From positions 1,860,001 to 1,924,000 of the forward strand of contig NZ_CP098039.1 in assembly GCF_023650955.1 (NCBI RefSeq): a stretch of DNA of 64,000 nucleotides, read 5' to 3'. The translations under genes and the position numbers were made by a program. Below are positions 28,691 through 38,083 of the stretch, in pieces. A model generated the notes under the pieces. That model had not been told where the DNA came from and made no database searches. It was given only the letters and a program-made list of their open reading frames with translations. The stretch comes from Thermosynechococcus sp. HN-54. GTDB taxonomy: Bacteria; Cyanobacteriota; Cyanobacteriia; Thermosynechococcales; Thermosynechococcaceae. Every line of letters starts with the position of its first letter. The stretch's first letter is position 1.

Positions 28691-29557
28691 ATGATTGAAG
28701 GCCCGTGGATCCATAAGTTTATTGTCTCTAATGGGATTCGTCTCCACTACGTCACCCAAGGGGAAGGGGAGTTGGTGCTGCTGCTCCATGGCTTTCCGGA
28801 GTTTTGGTACTCTTGGCGACACCAGATTCCCGTCTTAGCTGAAAAGCACAAAGTCGTTGCCCTAGATTTGCGCGGCTATAATCTCAGTGATAAGCCCCAA
28901 GATGCTGCCAGCTATGTTCTCGACGAGTTAATTCTCGATATTGTTGGTGTGATTGATGGTCTTGGCTATCGTCGCTGTCATTTGGTGGGGCAGGATTGGG
29001 GGGGCATGGTGGCTTGGGGGGTGGCCTATGCAGTGCCAGAGCGGATTCAAACCTTGAGTATCTTGGCCTGTCCCCATCCTGCCAAGTTTCAACAGTTGAG
29101 TTTTGAGCAATGGTTGCGCAGTAGCTATATGCTGCTGTTTCAACTGCCATGGCTGCCGGAGGGACTCTTGGAGTGGGGAGGCTATGGGGCGATCGCCCAA
29201 ATCTTTCGCTGGGCAGCGGTGAACCAACAGGCGATTCGGCCGGTGGACATTGCTCGCTATCAGGATGCCGCCGCCCAACGGGGTGCCCTCTCCGGAATGC
29301 TCAACTACTACCGTGCCGGGTTGCAAAGCCTCTGGAGTCGGGAGTGGGGTGTGCTAGAGGTACCGACGCTGATGCTCTGGGGGCGGCAAGACCCTACCTT
29401 GGGCATTGAACTCACCTACGGCACTGAAGCCTTCGTCAGGGAACTGAAAATTGAATACTTGGACTACTGTGGCCACTTCGTGCAGCAGGAGCAACCCGAC
29501 TTGGTGAATCAGTATTTGCTAGAGTGGCTAGAGACTGTCTCGGCTCCTCTAAATTAG
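28691..29557 (+). CDS. Alpha/beta hydrolase, epoxide-hydrolase-like
   Basis: 288 residues from ATG 28691. Features of the epoxide hydrolase/haloalkane dehalogenase branch: oxyanion motif HGFPEFWYSWRHQ, nucleophile Asp in GQDWGGMVAW, a helical cap, and catalytic His in CGHFVQQEQPD. The acid residue is probably in WGRQDPTLG. The nucleophilic Asp (rather than Ser) favours epoxide hydrolysis, but the natural substrate is unknown. Confidence 0.83.
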   Translation: MIEGPWIHKFIVSNGIRLHYVTQGEGELVLLLHGFPEFWYSWRHQIPVLAEKHKVVALDLRGYNLSDKPQDAASYVLDELILDIVGVIDGLGYRRCHLVGQDWGGMVAWGVAYAVPERIQTLSILACPHPAKFQQLSFEQWLRSSYMLLFQLPWLPEGLLEWGGYGAIAQIFRWAAVNQQAIRPVDIARYQDAAAQRGALSGMLNYYRAGLQSLWSREWGVLEVPTLMLWGRQDPTLGIELTYGTEAFVRELKIEYLDYCGHFVQQEQPDLVNQYLLEWLETVSAPLN

Positions 29558-30082
29558 CCGCCGCAATTCCGTCACTTGGTCGGCGATCGCCAGCAGCGAT
29601 TCCGGCATTTCAGGCCCCGTCAAGATCACATCGAGGGTTCGCGGACGCTTTTCCAAAAAGTTCAATACCTCCGCTTCACTCAACACCCCCAGTTGAATGG
29701 CCACACTCACCTCATCTAAGACCACCAAGCGATGCTGTCCCCCTTGCACCGTGGTTTGCAGATGCTGCCACAGCTCACGCACCGCCGCCTTTTCTTGAGG
29801 AGTCAAGGTGTCCGTTTCGCCTAGACAGCGCTGGAGTGCTGGTCGCCACCACGTTAGATGCTGTCCCAACTGAATCGGGTGTTCAATCCCCGTTTGAATT
29901 CCCCCCTTGAGCAATTGCACAATGATGACGCCGCTCCCTTGGGCAGCTACCCGCAACGCCTGCACCATGACTGTTGTGAAAAAGTGCCGCTGCCGACAGG
30001 TAAACACCTGCACCACTCCCTCAATGCCATAGCTGAGGGGTAATTCTGCCTCAGAAACGGAAACCGTGAGTTGCGCCACCAT
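29549..30082 (-). CDS. BtuR/CobO-like protein with degenerate P-loop
   Basis: 177 residues that align by pattern with cob(I)alamin adenosyltransferase BtuR (ALRVAAQGSGVIIVQLLKGG, VVLDEVSVAI, LEKRP, VILTGPEMP). In BtuR the first strand ends in a GxGKGKTT Walker A loop; here it is VFTCRQRHFFTTV, without any Gly-Lys-Thr. ATP binding as in BtuR is therefore doubtful. From memory, cyanobacterial relatives share this change, so it is a family feature rather than a recent mutation. It overlaps the epoxide-hydrolase-like gene end by nine bases, convergent. Confidence 0.75.
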   Translation of the reverse strand: MVAQLTVSVSEAELPLSYGIEGVVQVFTCRQRHFFTTVMVQALRVAAQGSGVIIVQLLKGGIQTGIEHPIQLGQHLTWWRPALQRCLGETDTLTPQEKAAVRELWQHLQTTVQGGQHRLVVLDEVSVAIQLGVLSEAEVLNFLEKRPRTLDVILTGPEMPESLLAIADQVTELRRLI

Positions 30083-30130
30083 CGTGTTCCTGTCCAGTCA
30101 AAAGGGGAAGCTTGCCACTAGCCGTTATAC

Positions 30131-30174
30131 ATCTAGTGTAGTACGCCATAATTTAACCCTAGTGAACACTAGAT
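30131..30174. promoter_or_regulatory. Inverted repeat between divergent genes
   Basis: ATCTAGTGT (30131-30139) is the exact inverted partner of ACACTAGAT (30166-30174), with 26 bases between. It lies between the divergent BtuR-like and DUF3386 genes, where both promoters must be. It may be an operator for a dimeric regulator or simply a stem. Confidence 0.4.
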
Positions 30175-30244
30175 ATACGTAGCCGTCAAGGGGTCAGAGA
30201 ATCAGTTATCTTAAGAAAATGTGACTGTTACTGAGGATGCACCC

Positions 30245-30892
30245 ATGCCAGCGACACAGGCCCTTGATGCTGAGGCGCTTTTTCGCGCTGCCTACGAAAA
30301 TCGTTACACATGGGATGAGAATTTTCCTGGCTTTACGGCCAGGGTCACGCTCATGGAGGGCGATCGCACGTACCAAGGGCAGGTGAAAGTCGGCCGCGAC
30401 TACAGCGTTGAGGTAAGTGGGATAGAAGACGAACAAGTCCGTGAATCCCTCTACAATCAATTACGGGATGTAATTGTTCACCGCAAGCGCAACCGTTTTG
30501 AAGCTGCCCACGGCAAAAACACCTTCCAAACTGGAGAAACGGATGCCAGTGGGGCAGTGGAGATCCTCGTCAGTGGCGACGCCATGGGATCGAACTACAA
30601 AGTACGGGACAATCAAATTGTCTATGTCAGCCGTGTCATGGGGCGGGTTGCCTTTGCCATTACCCATCGTGAAGCCCTCGATACGGGATCGGGCTACATT
30701 TCCACCAACTATGTGGCTGTCTTCCGTAACCCGCAAACGAACGAAGTGCTGCGGCAAATGGAGTTTGAGGACACCTATGTGCCGGTGGGCAATTATTACC
30801 TGATGAGTCGGCAGGTGGTGCATACCCATGAAAATGGCCAAACCAGCACCGCGGAAATCCGTTTTGATAACCTGCACCTTTTAGCCGACTAA
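30245..30892 (+). CDS. DUF3386 protein
   Basis: 215 residues from ATG 30245, which has GAGG at good spacing; a GTG at 30221 would add eight residues. The sequence ([19 protein letters not shown], then [22 protein letters not shown]) is typical of DUF3386, a cyanobacterial and plastid-lineage family of unknown function. No signal peptide or membrane helix. RNase Z starts two bases after its stop, so they are likely one transcript. Confidence 0.8.
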   Translation: MPATQALDAEALFRAAYENRYTWDENFPGFTARVTLMEGDRTYQGQVKVGRDYSVEVSGIEDEQVRESLYNQLRDVIVHRKRNRFEAAHGKNTFQTGETDASGAVEILVSGDAMGSNYKVRDNQIVYVSRVMGRVAFAITHREALDTGSGYISTNYVAVFRNPQTNEVLRQMEFEDTYVPVGNYYLMSRQVVHTHENGQTSTAEIRFDNLHLLAD

Positions 30893-30894
30893 GC

Positions 30895-32106
30895 GTGGAA
30901 ATCACATTTCTAGGCACCAGTTCGGGGGTACCCACACGCACACGCAATGTTTCCAGTGTTGCTTTGCGACTGCCCCAACGCAAGGAAATTTGGCTCTTTG
31001 ACTGCGGTGAGGCCACCCAGCACCAATTGCTGCGCAGCGACTTGCGCACGAGTCAGATTCGCCGCATTTTCATTACCCATATGCACGGCGATCACATTTT
31101 TGGGCTGATGGGCTTACTCGCCAGTTGTGGTCTTGCGGGAACCGTGACTCAAATTGATGTCTATGGCCCGCCAACACTGGATCGCTATATTGCCAGTTGT
31201 TTGCGCTGGTCGGTGATGCGGCTTCCCTACAAGTTGCAGGTGCATACGGTTGAGCCGGGGGAAGTCTTTAGCGATGGCGAGTTTACGGTAACCTGTCGGC
31301 TGCTGCATCATCGAGTGCCTGCCTTTGGCTACCGTGTCACCGAGAGCGATCGCCCAGGTCGCTTTCATGTGGAAAAAGCCCAAGCCCTGGGGATTCCCTT
31401 TGGCCCTCTGTATGGCCAACTCAAGCAGGGAAAAACGATCACTTTAGAGGATGGCCGCACCTTCGATGGTCGAGACTTCTGCGATCCGCCCCAACGGGGG
31501 CGCAGCATGGTCTATTGTACCGATACCCTCTTTTGTGACAGTGCAGTTGAATTGGCTCAGCAAGCGGATGTCCTCATCCACGAGGCCACGTTTTCCCATC
31601 AGGAGGCAGATCTGGCCTTTGCACGACTTCACTCCACCTCAACAATGGCAGCTCAGGTGGCGGCCTTTGCCCAAGTGAAATTGCTTTTCCTCACCCACTT
31701 TAGTGCCCGCTATGCCCCCGGCAACCCTATACAAGTGGAGGATCTGCTGGCAGAGGCGCAAGCCATTTTCCCCAATACCCGCCTAGCGCGTGATTTTCTC
31801 CACTACGAGATTCCCCGTGAGGGGAGTGTTCCTGAGGAGCTGCCTCCGAGTCAGCACGCGAGTCTCGATAGTGCTAAAACCGTGGATCACCCTGAGGCGC
31901 AAACAGGGGCTGCTGTCCAGAAAAATGCCCCCGCGATCGCCATCAACCGTGCCACTCGCCAGCAGATGCAACAGAAACTAGGAATTGACGCTGCTACAGC
32001 CAATGCCATTTTAGAGCGGCGGCGGCAGCAAAAGTTTACCTGCCTAGAGGAACTCGAACGCCTGTATCCGCAGGTGGCATGGAACACGCTCAACGTGCAC
32101 TTCTAA
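30895..32106 (+). CDS. rnz: Ribonuclease Z with C-terminal helix-hairpin-helix extension
   Basis: 403 residues, GTG start. The first 310 are a short-form tRNase Z: beta-lactamase-fold motif [11 protein letters not shown], later [20 protein letters not shown] and LTHFSARY, which process tRNA 3' ends. Short-form enzymes are about 310 residues. Here a linker and a further 60 residues follow, including [15 protein letters not shown] and [13 protein letters not shown], which resemble a ComEA-type helix-hairpin-helix DNA/RNA-binding motif. The extension may add nucleic-acid contact. Confidence 0.9.
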   Translation: MEITFLGTSSGVPTRTRNVSSVALRLPQRKEIWLFDCGEATQHQLLRSDLRTSQIRRIFITHMHGDHIFGLMGLLASCGLAGTVTQIDVYGPPTLDRYIASCLRWSVMRLPYKLQVHTVEPGEVFSDGEFTVTCRLLHHRVPAFGYRVTESDRPGRFHVEKAQALGIPFGPLYGQLKQGKTITLEDGRTFDGRDFCDPPQRGRSMVYCTDTLFCDSAVELAQQADVLIHEATFSHQEADLAFARLHSTSTMAAQVAAFAQVKLLFLTHFSARYAPGNPIQVEDLLAEAQAIFPNTRLARDFLHYEIPREGSVPEELPPSQHASLDSAKTVDHPEAQTGAAVQKNAPAIAINRATRQQMQQKLGIDAATANAILERRRQQKFTCLEELERLYPQVAWNTLNVHF

Positions 32107-32249
32107 AGTTCTCAAGATTGATTCTTTTGAGTCTCAAATAGAAACTTGTGACTGAGATCAACGTCTTGTTGTGCTGTTGATCACAGTTAAGCTTTGTGAA
32201 GCACTGGCATAGTTGAGACCATACCACCCAATTTTGAGGGGACTCATGT

Positions 32250-32480
32250 ATGACGCTGCTAGAACTGATCCGACGTATTCAGGCGACCCGGATTGTGACC
32301 CCTGCTCAAGAGCGACAAATCAATGAATTGTTGTGGCAGCGTTCCCTGAGTGCAACTGAATATCAAGCCATGCAGGAGCTAGTAACGGCAATTATTGCGG
32401 GAGACATTCAAGTTATTTCCCAAATTCAACGGTTTGGCAGCAAAAAGAAGCTAGGGAATAATCGGCTACAATTGGTCTAG
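32250..32480 (+). CDS. Small conserved hypothetical protein
   Basis: 76 residues, helical and soluble (TLLELIRRIQATRIVTPAQERQINELL is broken into two amphipathic helices), ending in a basic patch GSKKKLG. AGGGGACTC precedes the start. The pattern resembles short cyanobacterial proteins of unknown function. It is 45 bases upstream of the cysteine desulfurase and could be its operon partner. Confidence 0.6.
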   Translation: MTLLELIRRIQATRIVTPAQERQINELLWQRSLSATEYQAMQELVTAIIAGDIQVISQIQRFGSKKKLGNNRLQLV

Positions 32481-32525
32481 GGAATTGACCATCCCGCCGT
32501 TGGTTTTTGGGAGCGGCGTCTGCCC

Positions 32526-33695
32526 ATGCAACTGTATTTTGACTATGGTGCGACGACCCCCTGTCGAGGGGAGGCTATTGCGGCCATGGTAGCGGCCTAT
32601 GAACAGCAGTGGGGCAATCCATCGAGCATTCACGAGTGGGGGCAGCGTTCGGCGATCGCCCTCGAACAAGCGCGGGTGCAGGTGGCAGGCCTGATTCATG
32701 CCCAAGCGGATGAGATTATTTTTACCTCCGGCGGCACCGAAGCAGACAATTTGGCGCTGTGGGGCGTCTGTCAGCGCTATCGCCAACCCCAACATTTGAT
32801 TATTTCGGCAGTCGAGCATTCTGCGGTGGCCAAACCGGCTGCGGCTCTTGAAGCCCAAGGCTGGCAAGTGACCCGTTTAGCGGTGAATCACTGGGGGGAG
32901 GTGGAACCGGCTCAATTGCGGCAAGCCCTCCAACCAAATACCGTCCTCGTCTCTATCATCTACGGGCAAAGTGAGGTGGGCACGCTCCAACCCATTGCCG
33001 AGCTAGCTGCTATTTGCCAAGAGGCAGGGGTGCTTTTCCATACGGATGCAGTGCAGGTGGCAGGACGGGTTTCCCTTGATGTACGACGGTTGGGGGTGGA
33101 TTTACTGTCGCTGTCCAGTCATAAAATTTATGGCCCCCAAGGGGCAGGGGCGCTCTATGTGCGATCGGGGGTGTCCTTGGAACCGCTCTTGCGCGGGGGC
33201 GGACAGGAACTGGGTTTGAGATCTGGAACGCAAGCGGTGCCGACACTGGTGGGGTTTGGGGTGGCAGCGGAATGGGCTGCGACTGAGCTTGAGACAGAAC
33301 CAATGCGCCTTGCCCAACTGCGCGATCGCCTGTGGCAGCAGTTGCAGGATCACCCTCAAGTGGAACGCACCGGACATCCATGGCAGCGCCTGCCCCATCA
33401 TCTGAGTTTGATTGTGCGCGATCGCCACGGCCGACCGTTGAATAGCAAAACATTGGTGCGGCAACTGAACCTTGCCGGCATTGGCATTAGTGCGGGTTCC
33501 GCCTGTCAAAGTGGTCAAACACAACCGAGTCCCACGCTTTTGGCCATGGGCTACGATCCTGAAACCGCTAAGGCAGGAATTCGGATTACGTTAGGGCGAG
33601 AGACGACGGCTGCCGATGTCGACTGGTTGGCCATGGTACTGCGGCAATATCTCGCAGAGGCGATCGCCCCCCCCTTAGCAGTATCTCTTTCCTAA
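32526..33695 (+). CDS. Cysteine desulfurase, NifS/IscS-like
   Basis: 389 residues. Supplies sulfane sulfur from cysteine for Fe-S clusters and thio-cofactors. Key sites: FDYGATTPC at the N-terminus, EHSAV for cofactor stacking, PLP lysine in SSHKIYGPQGAG, and the catalytic cysteine in SAGSACQSG. Both the loop around the active Cys and the Lys motif are of the group I (NifS/IscS) type rather than SufS. No scaffold gene is adjacent. Confidence 0.9.
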   Translation: MQLYFDYGATTPCRGEAIAAMVAAYEQQWGNPSSIHEWGQRSAIALEQARVQVAGLIHAQADEIIFTSGGTEADNLALWGVCQRYRQPQHLIISAVEHSAVAKPAAALEAQGWQVTRLAVNHWGEVEPAQLRQALQPNTVLVSIIYGQSEVGTLQPIAELAAICQEAGVLFHTDAVQVAGRVSLDVRRLGVDLLSLSSHKIYGPQGAGALYVRSGVSLEPLLRGGGQELGLRSGTQAVPTLVGFGVAAEWAATELETEPMRLAQLRDRLWQQLQDHPQVERTGHPWQRLPHHLSLIVRDRHGRPLNSKTLVRQLNLAGIGISAGSACQSGQTQPSPTLLAMGYDPETAKAGIRITLGRETTAADVDWLAMVLRQYLAEAIAPPLAVSLS

Positions 33696-33704
33696 GGTGT
33701 ATCC

Positions 33705-34154
33705 ATGGTGTGGGCGGCATTATCGGCACAGGGGACTTGGGCACTTGCCAGCTATGGGGTCATTGCTACGCTCATTCTGCTGTGGCTCACTGTGCGATCG
33801 CAGCAACATCCTTCCCAAAAAGCCGCCCTCGAAGCTGAAGTAGCACGGCTGCAAGCGCACTGCAATCAACTCCAACAGCAACTGGATCAAGCCCTCACTG
33901 AAAATCAGCAGTTACAGACAGAGCGCAATTACTGGCAACAGCAACATCAAGCCCTGAGTGATCAACTCACCACCCTAGAGGTGACCTACCAACAACTAGA
34001 GGCCAATCTCCATCGCCTCGAACAGGAGCGCGATCGCCTGCAACAGGCACTTCAACAGCCCGTTGACTGGTGGCAGGAAATGACGAAAAACTATCAAAGT
34101 TGGTGGGAAAGCTTACCCTTTCTTCCCCATGAGGATACCAGCAGCAAATCCTAG
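33705..34154 (+). CDS. Membrane-anchored coiled-coil protein
   Basis: 149 residues: N-terminal transmembrane helix (about residues 12-30, WALASYGVIATLILLWLTV) followed by roughly 90 residues of Gln/Leu-rich heptads (LQQQLDQALTENQQLQ and further) and a Trp-rich tail (DWWQEM..WWESLPF). It lies nine bases after the desulfurase gene, so probably co-transcribed. Its stop overlaps the sesC stop, convergent. Function unknown. Confidence 0.65.
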   Translation: MVWAALSAQGTWALASYGVIATLILLWLTVRSQQHPSQKAALEAEVARLQAHCNQLQQQLDQALTENQQLQTERNYWQQQHQALSDQLTTLEVTYQQLEANLHRLEQERDRLQQALQQPVDWWQEMTKNYQSWWESLPFLPHEDTSSKS

Positions 34155-37100
34155 GGTAAGCGATCGATGGGCAATGGCGGATAAAAGAGATAGCCTTGGC
34201 CATAGTGACAACCGAGGTCGATTAATTGAGCGGCTTGGGTTGCCGTTTCCACCCCCTCTGCCACCACATCCAAGCTCAGGCTTTTACCAAGGGCAATCAC
34301 TGCCCCGATAATTTCATGGGCGGCTTGGCTTTGTCCGAGGTTCTGGACAAACGAACGATCAATTTTCAGGGCATGGATCGGCAACTGATGCAGCCGACTC
34401 AGGGAGGAATAGCCCGTGCCAAAGTCGTCAATGTTGAGGGCAACCCCCAGTTGTTGCAGTTCAGCGGCCACCTGCAATGTGGCTTCAAGATTGCGGATCA
34501 TTGTGGTTTCCGTAATCTCCAGATGGAGGAGGTGAGGAGGGAATTGGGCACTGCGCAGCGCCACCAAAATATCACTGACAAAGTTGGCATCCACCAGCTG
34601 TTGAGGTGAGATATTAATGCCCAAGGTCATGGTCTGACGACGGCTGTCCTGTTGCCGCCACCGGCTAAATTCTCGTATCGCCTGTTCAAAGACCTGTCGG
34701 CCAAGGTTGACAATCAAACCTGCTTGCTCGGCAAGAGCAATGAATTCAGCAGCAGGAATTTCCCCCTTTTCAGGATCAAACCAGCGGCTGAGGGCCTCAA
34801 GACCGACGATCGCCGCCGTCTCCAGTTGAACAATGGGCTGAAAATACACCTGTAGTTCACTGTTGGCGATCGCCTGATGCAGTTGACTCTCCAGCGTAAA
34901 GCAACTCTGGGCTTCGGTGTGCATTTGCGGGTCAAAGATGCGATACTGCCCCAATCCCTGTTTTTTCGCTTGGTACATGGCAATGTCAGCATCCCGCAGC
35001 AGGGTGGTGGCTGAGGTGTCGGAGCGATCGCTAAAGGTGACGCCAATGCTGGCACTGAGACTCAACAGATGGCCATCAATGACCAATGGCTCCTGAATCA
35101 CCCGCTCTAGATCGGCGACCCGTGCCTCTACCTGAGCCACCATTTGCTCAGGAACCAAATCCTCACAGAGCACCACAAACTCATCGCCACTCAGGTGAGC
35201 CAAGGTATCCCCCGCTGGCACCACACTTTGCATCCGCTGGGCAAGGGTAATCAGCACCTGATCTCCTGCTTGGTGACCCAAACTATCGTTGACCCGCTTA
35301 AAGCGATCAATGTCAATAAAAATCACAGCAAAGGGGCGATCGCGATGGCGTTGATACTGTCGCCAACAGTGCTGCAACCGGTCTTGGAGGAGGGTACGGT
35401 TCGGCAGTCCTGTCAGGGCATCGTGTAGAGCATCGTGAATGAGCTGATCCTCCATTTGCTTGCGCCGAGTAATATCCCGCCCCACACATTGATACTCGAT
35501 ACAGCGACCATGGTTGTCAAAAAAGGCACGGGTCGTCCATTCAAACCAAGCAAAACGTCCTTCACCCAAGGCAACGCCACATTCAATTGTGCTAATGGGC
35601 TGTGTAGGGGTAAGGGCTTGCAGGTGTTGTTGAAAGCGTTGCTGGGTCACGGGATCAAACGGATGCTGGAGAACCTCCCCTAGATCACAACTGATGCGCG
35701 CTTCAGCTAGGTAGCGAAAGAAGGCAGGATTGCCAAACGTGAGGTGTCCCTCAGGGGTGCAGCGGTAGAGCAGTTCGGTCTGGGCTTCGAGAACCCGCCG
35801 ATAGCGTTCTTTTTCCTGATGCAGGGCACTCACCAATTCAGCACGGTTGATACCAAAGCCGAGTTGTTCCCCCAGTTGGCGAATCAGTTCCACTTCGTCA
35901 ATCGCCCAAGGCCGAGGCGCAGAGCAATGATGACACAGCAGCAATCCCCAGAGTCGCTCCTCCTCAATAATGGGTACGACTAGGGTGGCACGCACATGCA
36001 GTTGAGCAAGAAAATCCCGGTGACACTGAGCTATTTTAGCGGTGTTAATATCCGCTACCGCCAGCACTCGTCCCTGCAAGTAGGTGTCAGCAGCCTCGCG
36101 GTGAAAACAGGGGTCATAGAAACTGCGATTGAGAATCGAAAACTGCGGCTGGGCAACCGATTCGGCAACGACCTCTCCCCTGCCATCGGCATAGAATTGA
36201 AAAATAAGCGTGCGATCCACCCCTAGCAACTGGCGCACTTCCTCAAGGGCGATTTTGAGAACGGTTTCTAGATCTAGTGAGCGACGAATTTTGATCGTGA
36301 GACGATGCAGGAGTTCGGCTTGGGTTTGGCGGCGCTGTAACGAGGTGGTTGAATCCACTTGCAGCGTAATATTCTGGGAGAAAACGGCAAGACCGCGGCT
36401 GGTAGGAAATGCCCGTACTGCAAACCACTGGTTGAGTCCCTCATAGAAGGCTTCAAATTGGACGGGAGTTTGCTCTGTCATTGCCCGCCGACACTGGGTC
36501 TCAAAAATCGAGCTGCGGGCATCGGGGAAGAGATCCCAGAGGTTTTGCCCTAGCATCTCCGAGGTGGATTTGCCCGCCAAGCGGCAGAGATTGCCATTGA
36601 CATAGATAACGGTAAAATCGCGATCCACCTCAAAGAAGTGATCGGACATGCTCTCCAGAATCTCGGTCACTTGGTTGTAGGCTGCTTGCAGGCGATCCCT
36701 AAATTGCCGCTGCTCAGTCACATCCCGTGCGGCTGCGTAAATGCGCCCTTGGCTAAGAAGCCCTTGCCATTCATACCAGCGGTAGTCCCCCCGTTGGGTG
36801 CGCAGGCGAATCGTGTGGTTAGTAATTTGCTCCCCGGCAAGGAGACGTTGCTGCATCTCCCGATGGCGGGGGCGATCGCCCGGATGGAGAAAGCTCTCAA
36901 ACTTGGCGCCCGTTAATTGATTCAGGTCATAGCCCAAGCAGGTTTGCCAGTGTTGATTGACTCGCCGCAGCCGTCCCTCACTATCGGCAATCATAAACAG
37001 TTCAAGGGAAGAGCCAAAGAAATACTCCAATTCAGCGGTTTTTTGGGCAATTTCTGCTTGCAGACGGATGCGATCGCTAATGTCCCGCTGCACGCCAAAG

Positions 37101-37873
37101 TGGCCAATGATTTCCTTATCTTGGTTGTAGAGACACACATAGTTCCCCTCAACCCAAAAGGAGCTGCCATTGCGGCGGTGGAGTTCAATTTCCATGTGAA
37201 AATAGCCCACATCAAACAGTGCCCGCCACAACCGTTTCACGAGTTCCAGCTCTTCCTTAAAGCAGATGCGCGGCGTTAAGCCAATCAAATCCTCAGGCGG
37301 TAATTGATACTGCTGGGCAAAGGCACTATTGATACGTGTAATCCGCTGATGATCGAGGACATACTCCAATATTTCCTCTTTGTTGACTGTGTCATCCCAG
37401 CGAATCGGCCGATCCAACATCATGAAAAAGCATGCTTCAAGGGATTGTTGGAAGAAGGCTTCCAGAAGTTCTTGATTGGCCTGTAGTTCTAGTTCCAGTT
37501 GACGGCGACGGGTAATATCCCGCGATGTGGTCACTAAAAATAAAACATTTCCCCCATCATCACAAATGGGGTGAGTGAGAGTTTCTAGCCAAATATATCC
37601 GCCATTCTTTTTCCGCATTCGATAGGTTTCTACCACATTCACACTGCCTTGCAGGGCAAGCGCATGGGCACCACTGCGAATTCGCTCGGCATCTTCTGGG
37701 TGAAATAATGTGTACGGGCTTTTACCAATCAGTTCTTCAGGAGAATAGCCCAAAAGTGTGTTACTTGAGGGAGTGACATATAAATAGTTGCCATCCGGTT
37801 CGTGCAGGCAAATCAGATCATCGGTGTAGTTGACTAATAATTCAGTAAAGTGCTCAAATTCAGCAATGATCAT
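34151..37873 (-). CDS. sesC: SesC-like photoreceptor with GGDEF and EAL domains
   Basis: 1240 residues. Four PAS domains (about 5-125, 140-270, 280-390, 400-505), a cyanobacteriochrome-type GAF (about 530-690), a fifth PAS (about 695-810), GGDEF (about 815-975) and EAL (about 990-1240). The GAF has the DXCF cysteine C589 (DPCF) and the canonical bilin cysteine with His, C617-H618. The cyclase motif is SGDEF (895-899) and the phosphodiesterase motif EAL (1026-1028), with DDFGTG and VAEGVE intact. This matches T. elongatus Tlr0911 (SesC), a blue-light-regulated bifunctional c-di-GMP enzyme. Assignment rests on domains and its location in the same region as sesA. Confidence 0.82.
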   Translation of the reverse strand: MIIAEFEHFTELLVNYTDDLICLHEPDGNYLYVTPSSNTLLGYSPEELIGKSPYTLFHPEDAERIRSGAHALALQGSVNVVETYRMRKKNGGYIWLETLTHPICDDGGNVLFLVTTSRDITRRRQLELELQANQELLEAFFQQSLEACFFMMLDRPIRWDDTVNKEEILEYVLDHQRITRINSAFAQQYQLPPEDLIGLTPRICFKEELELVKRLWRALFDVGYFHMEIELHRRNGSSFWVEGNYVCLYNQDKEIIGHFGVQRDISDRIRLQAEIAQKTAELEYFFGSSLELFMIADSEGRLRRVNQHWQTCLGYDLNQLTGAKFESFLHPGDRPRHREMQQRLLAGEQITNHTIRLRTQRGDYRWYEWQGLLSQGRIYAAARDVTEQRQFRDRLQAAYNQVTEILESMSDHFFEVDRDFTVIYVNGNLCRLAGKSTSEMLGQNLWDLFPDARSSIFETQCRRAMTEQTPVQFEAFYEGLNQWFAVRAFPTSRGLAVFSQNITLQVDSTTSLQRRQTQAELLHRLTIKIRRSLDLETVLKIALEEVRQLLGVDRTLIFQFYADGRGEVVAESVAQPQFSILNRSFYDPCFHREAADTYLQGRVLAVADINTAKIAQCHRDFLAQLHVRATLVVPIIEEERLWGLLLCHHCSAPRPWAIDEVELIRQLGEQLGFGINRAELVSALHQEKERYRRVLEAQTELLYRCTPEGHLTFGNPAFFRYLAEARISCDLGEVLQHPFDPVTQQRFQQHLQALTPTQPISTIECGVALGEGRFAWFEWTTRAFFDNHGRCIEYQCVGRDITRRKQMEDQLIHDALHDALTGLPNRTLLQDRLQHCWRQYQRHRDRPFAVIFIDIDRFKRVNDSLGHQAGDQVLITLAQRMQSVVPAGDTLAHLSGDEFVVLCEDLVPEQMVAQVEARVADLERVIQEPLVIDGHLLSLSASIGVTFSDRSDTSATTLLRDADIAMYQAKKQGLGQYRIFDPQMHTEAQSCFTLESQLHQAIANSELQVYFQPIVQLETAAIVGLEALSRWFDPEKGEIPAAEFIALAEQAGLIVNLGRQVFEQAIREFSRWRQQDSRRQTMTLGINISPQQLVDANFVSDILVALRSAQFPPHLLHLEITETTMIRNLEATLQVAAELQQLGVALNIDDFGTGYSSLSRLHQLPIHALKIDRSFVQNLGQSQAAHEIIGAVIALGKSLSLDVVAEGVETATQAAQLIDLGCHYGQGYLFYPPLPIDRLP

Positions 37874-37971
37874 TCGCTAGAATCCACAATTGTTATCACG
37901 GAGTAGGGCATTTCAACGATTTTTACAGCCGCCAAGTTTAAGTAATAATTGACAATTTTAGCGAATCACCG

Positions 37972-38036
37972 ACCCACCTGACTGTATAAACACTCTGCAC
38001 TTCTCTGCACTTCTAAGTGTGCTCTCCTAGGTGGGT
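37972..38036. promoter_or_regulatory. Inverted repeat upstream of the mgtE leader promoter
   Basis: ACCCACCT (37972-37979) pairs with AGGTGGGT (38029-38036). Inside is the direct repeat CTCTGCACTT, twice in tandem, between ACACT and AGTGT. It ends 10 bases before a strong -35 box. It could be an operator or, for the divergent sesC transcript, nothing more than a structured spacer. Confidence 0.4.
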
Positions 38037-38046
38037 ATCACCGCAC

Positions 38047-38075
38047 TTGACAAATACTGGCTTAGCCTCTATGAT
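38047..38075 (+). promoter_or_regulatory. Strong sigma70-type promoter
   Basis: Consensus -35 TTGACA (38047-38052) and near-consensus -10 TATGAT (38070-38075) separated by exactly 17 bases. Transcription should start near 38083 and run towards mgtE, giving a leader of more than 450 bases before the first clear gene. Confidence 0.75.
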
Positions 38076-38083
38076 CTAATCGG

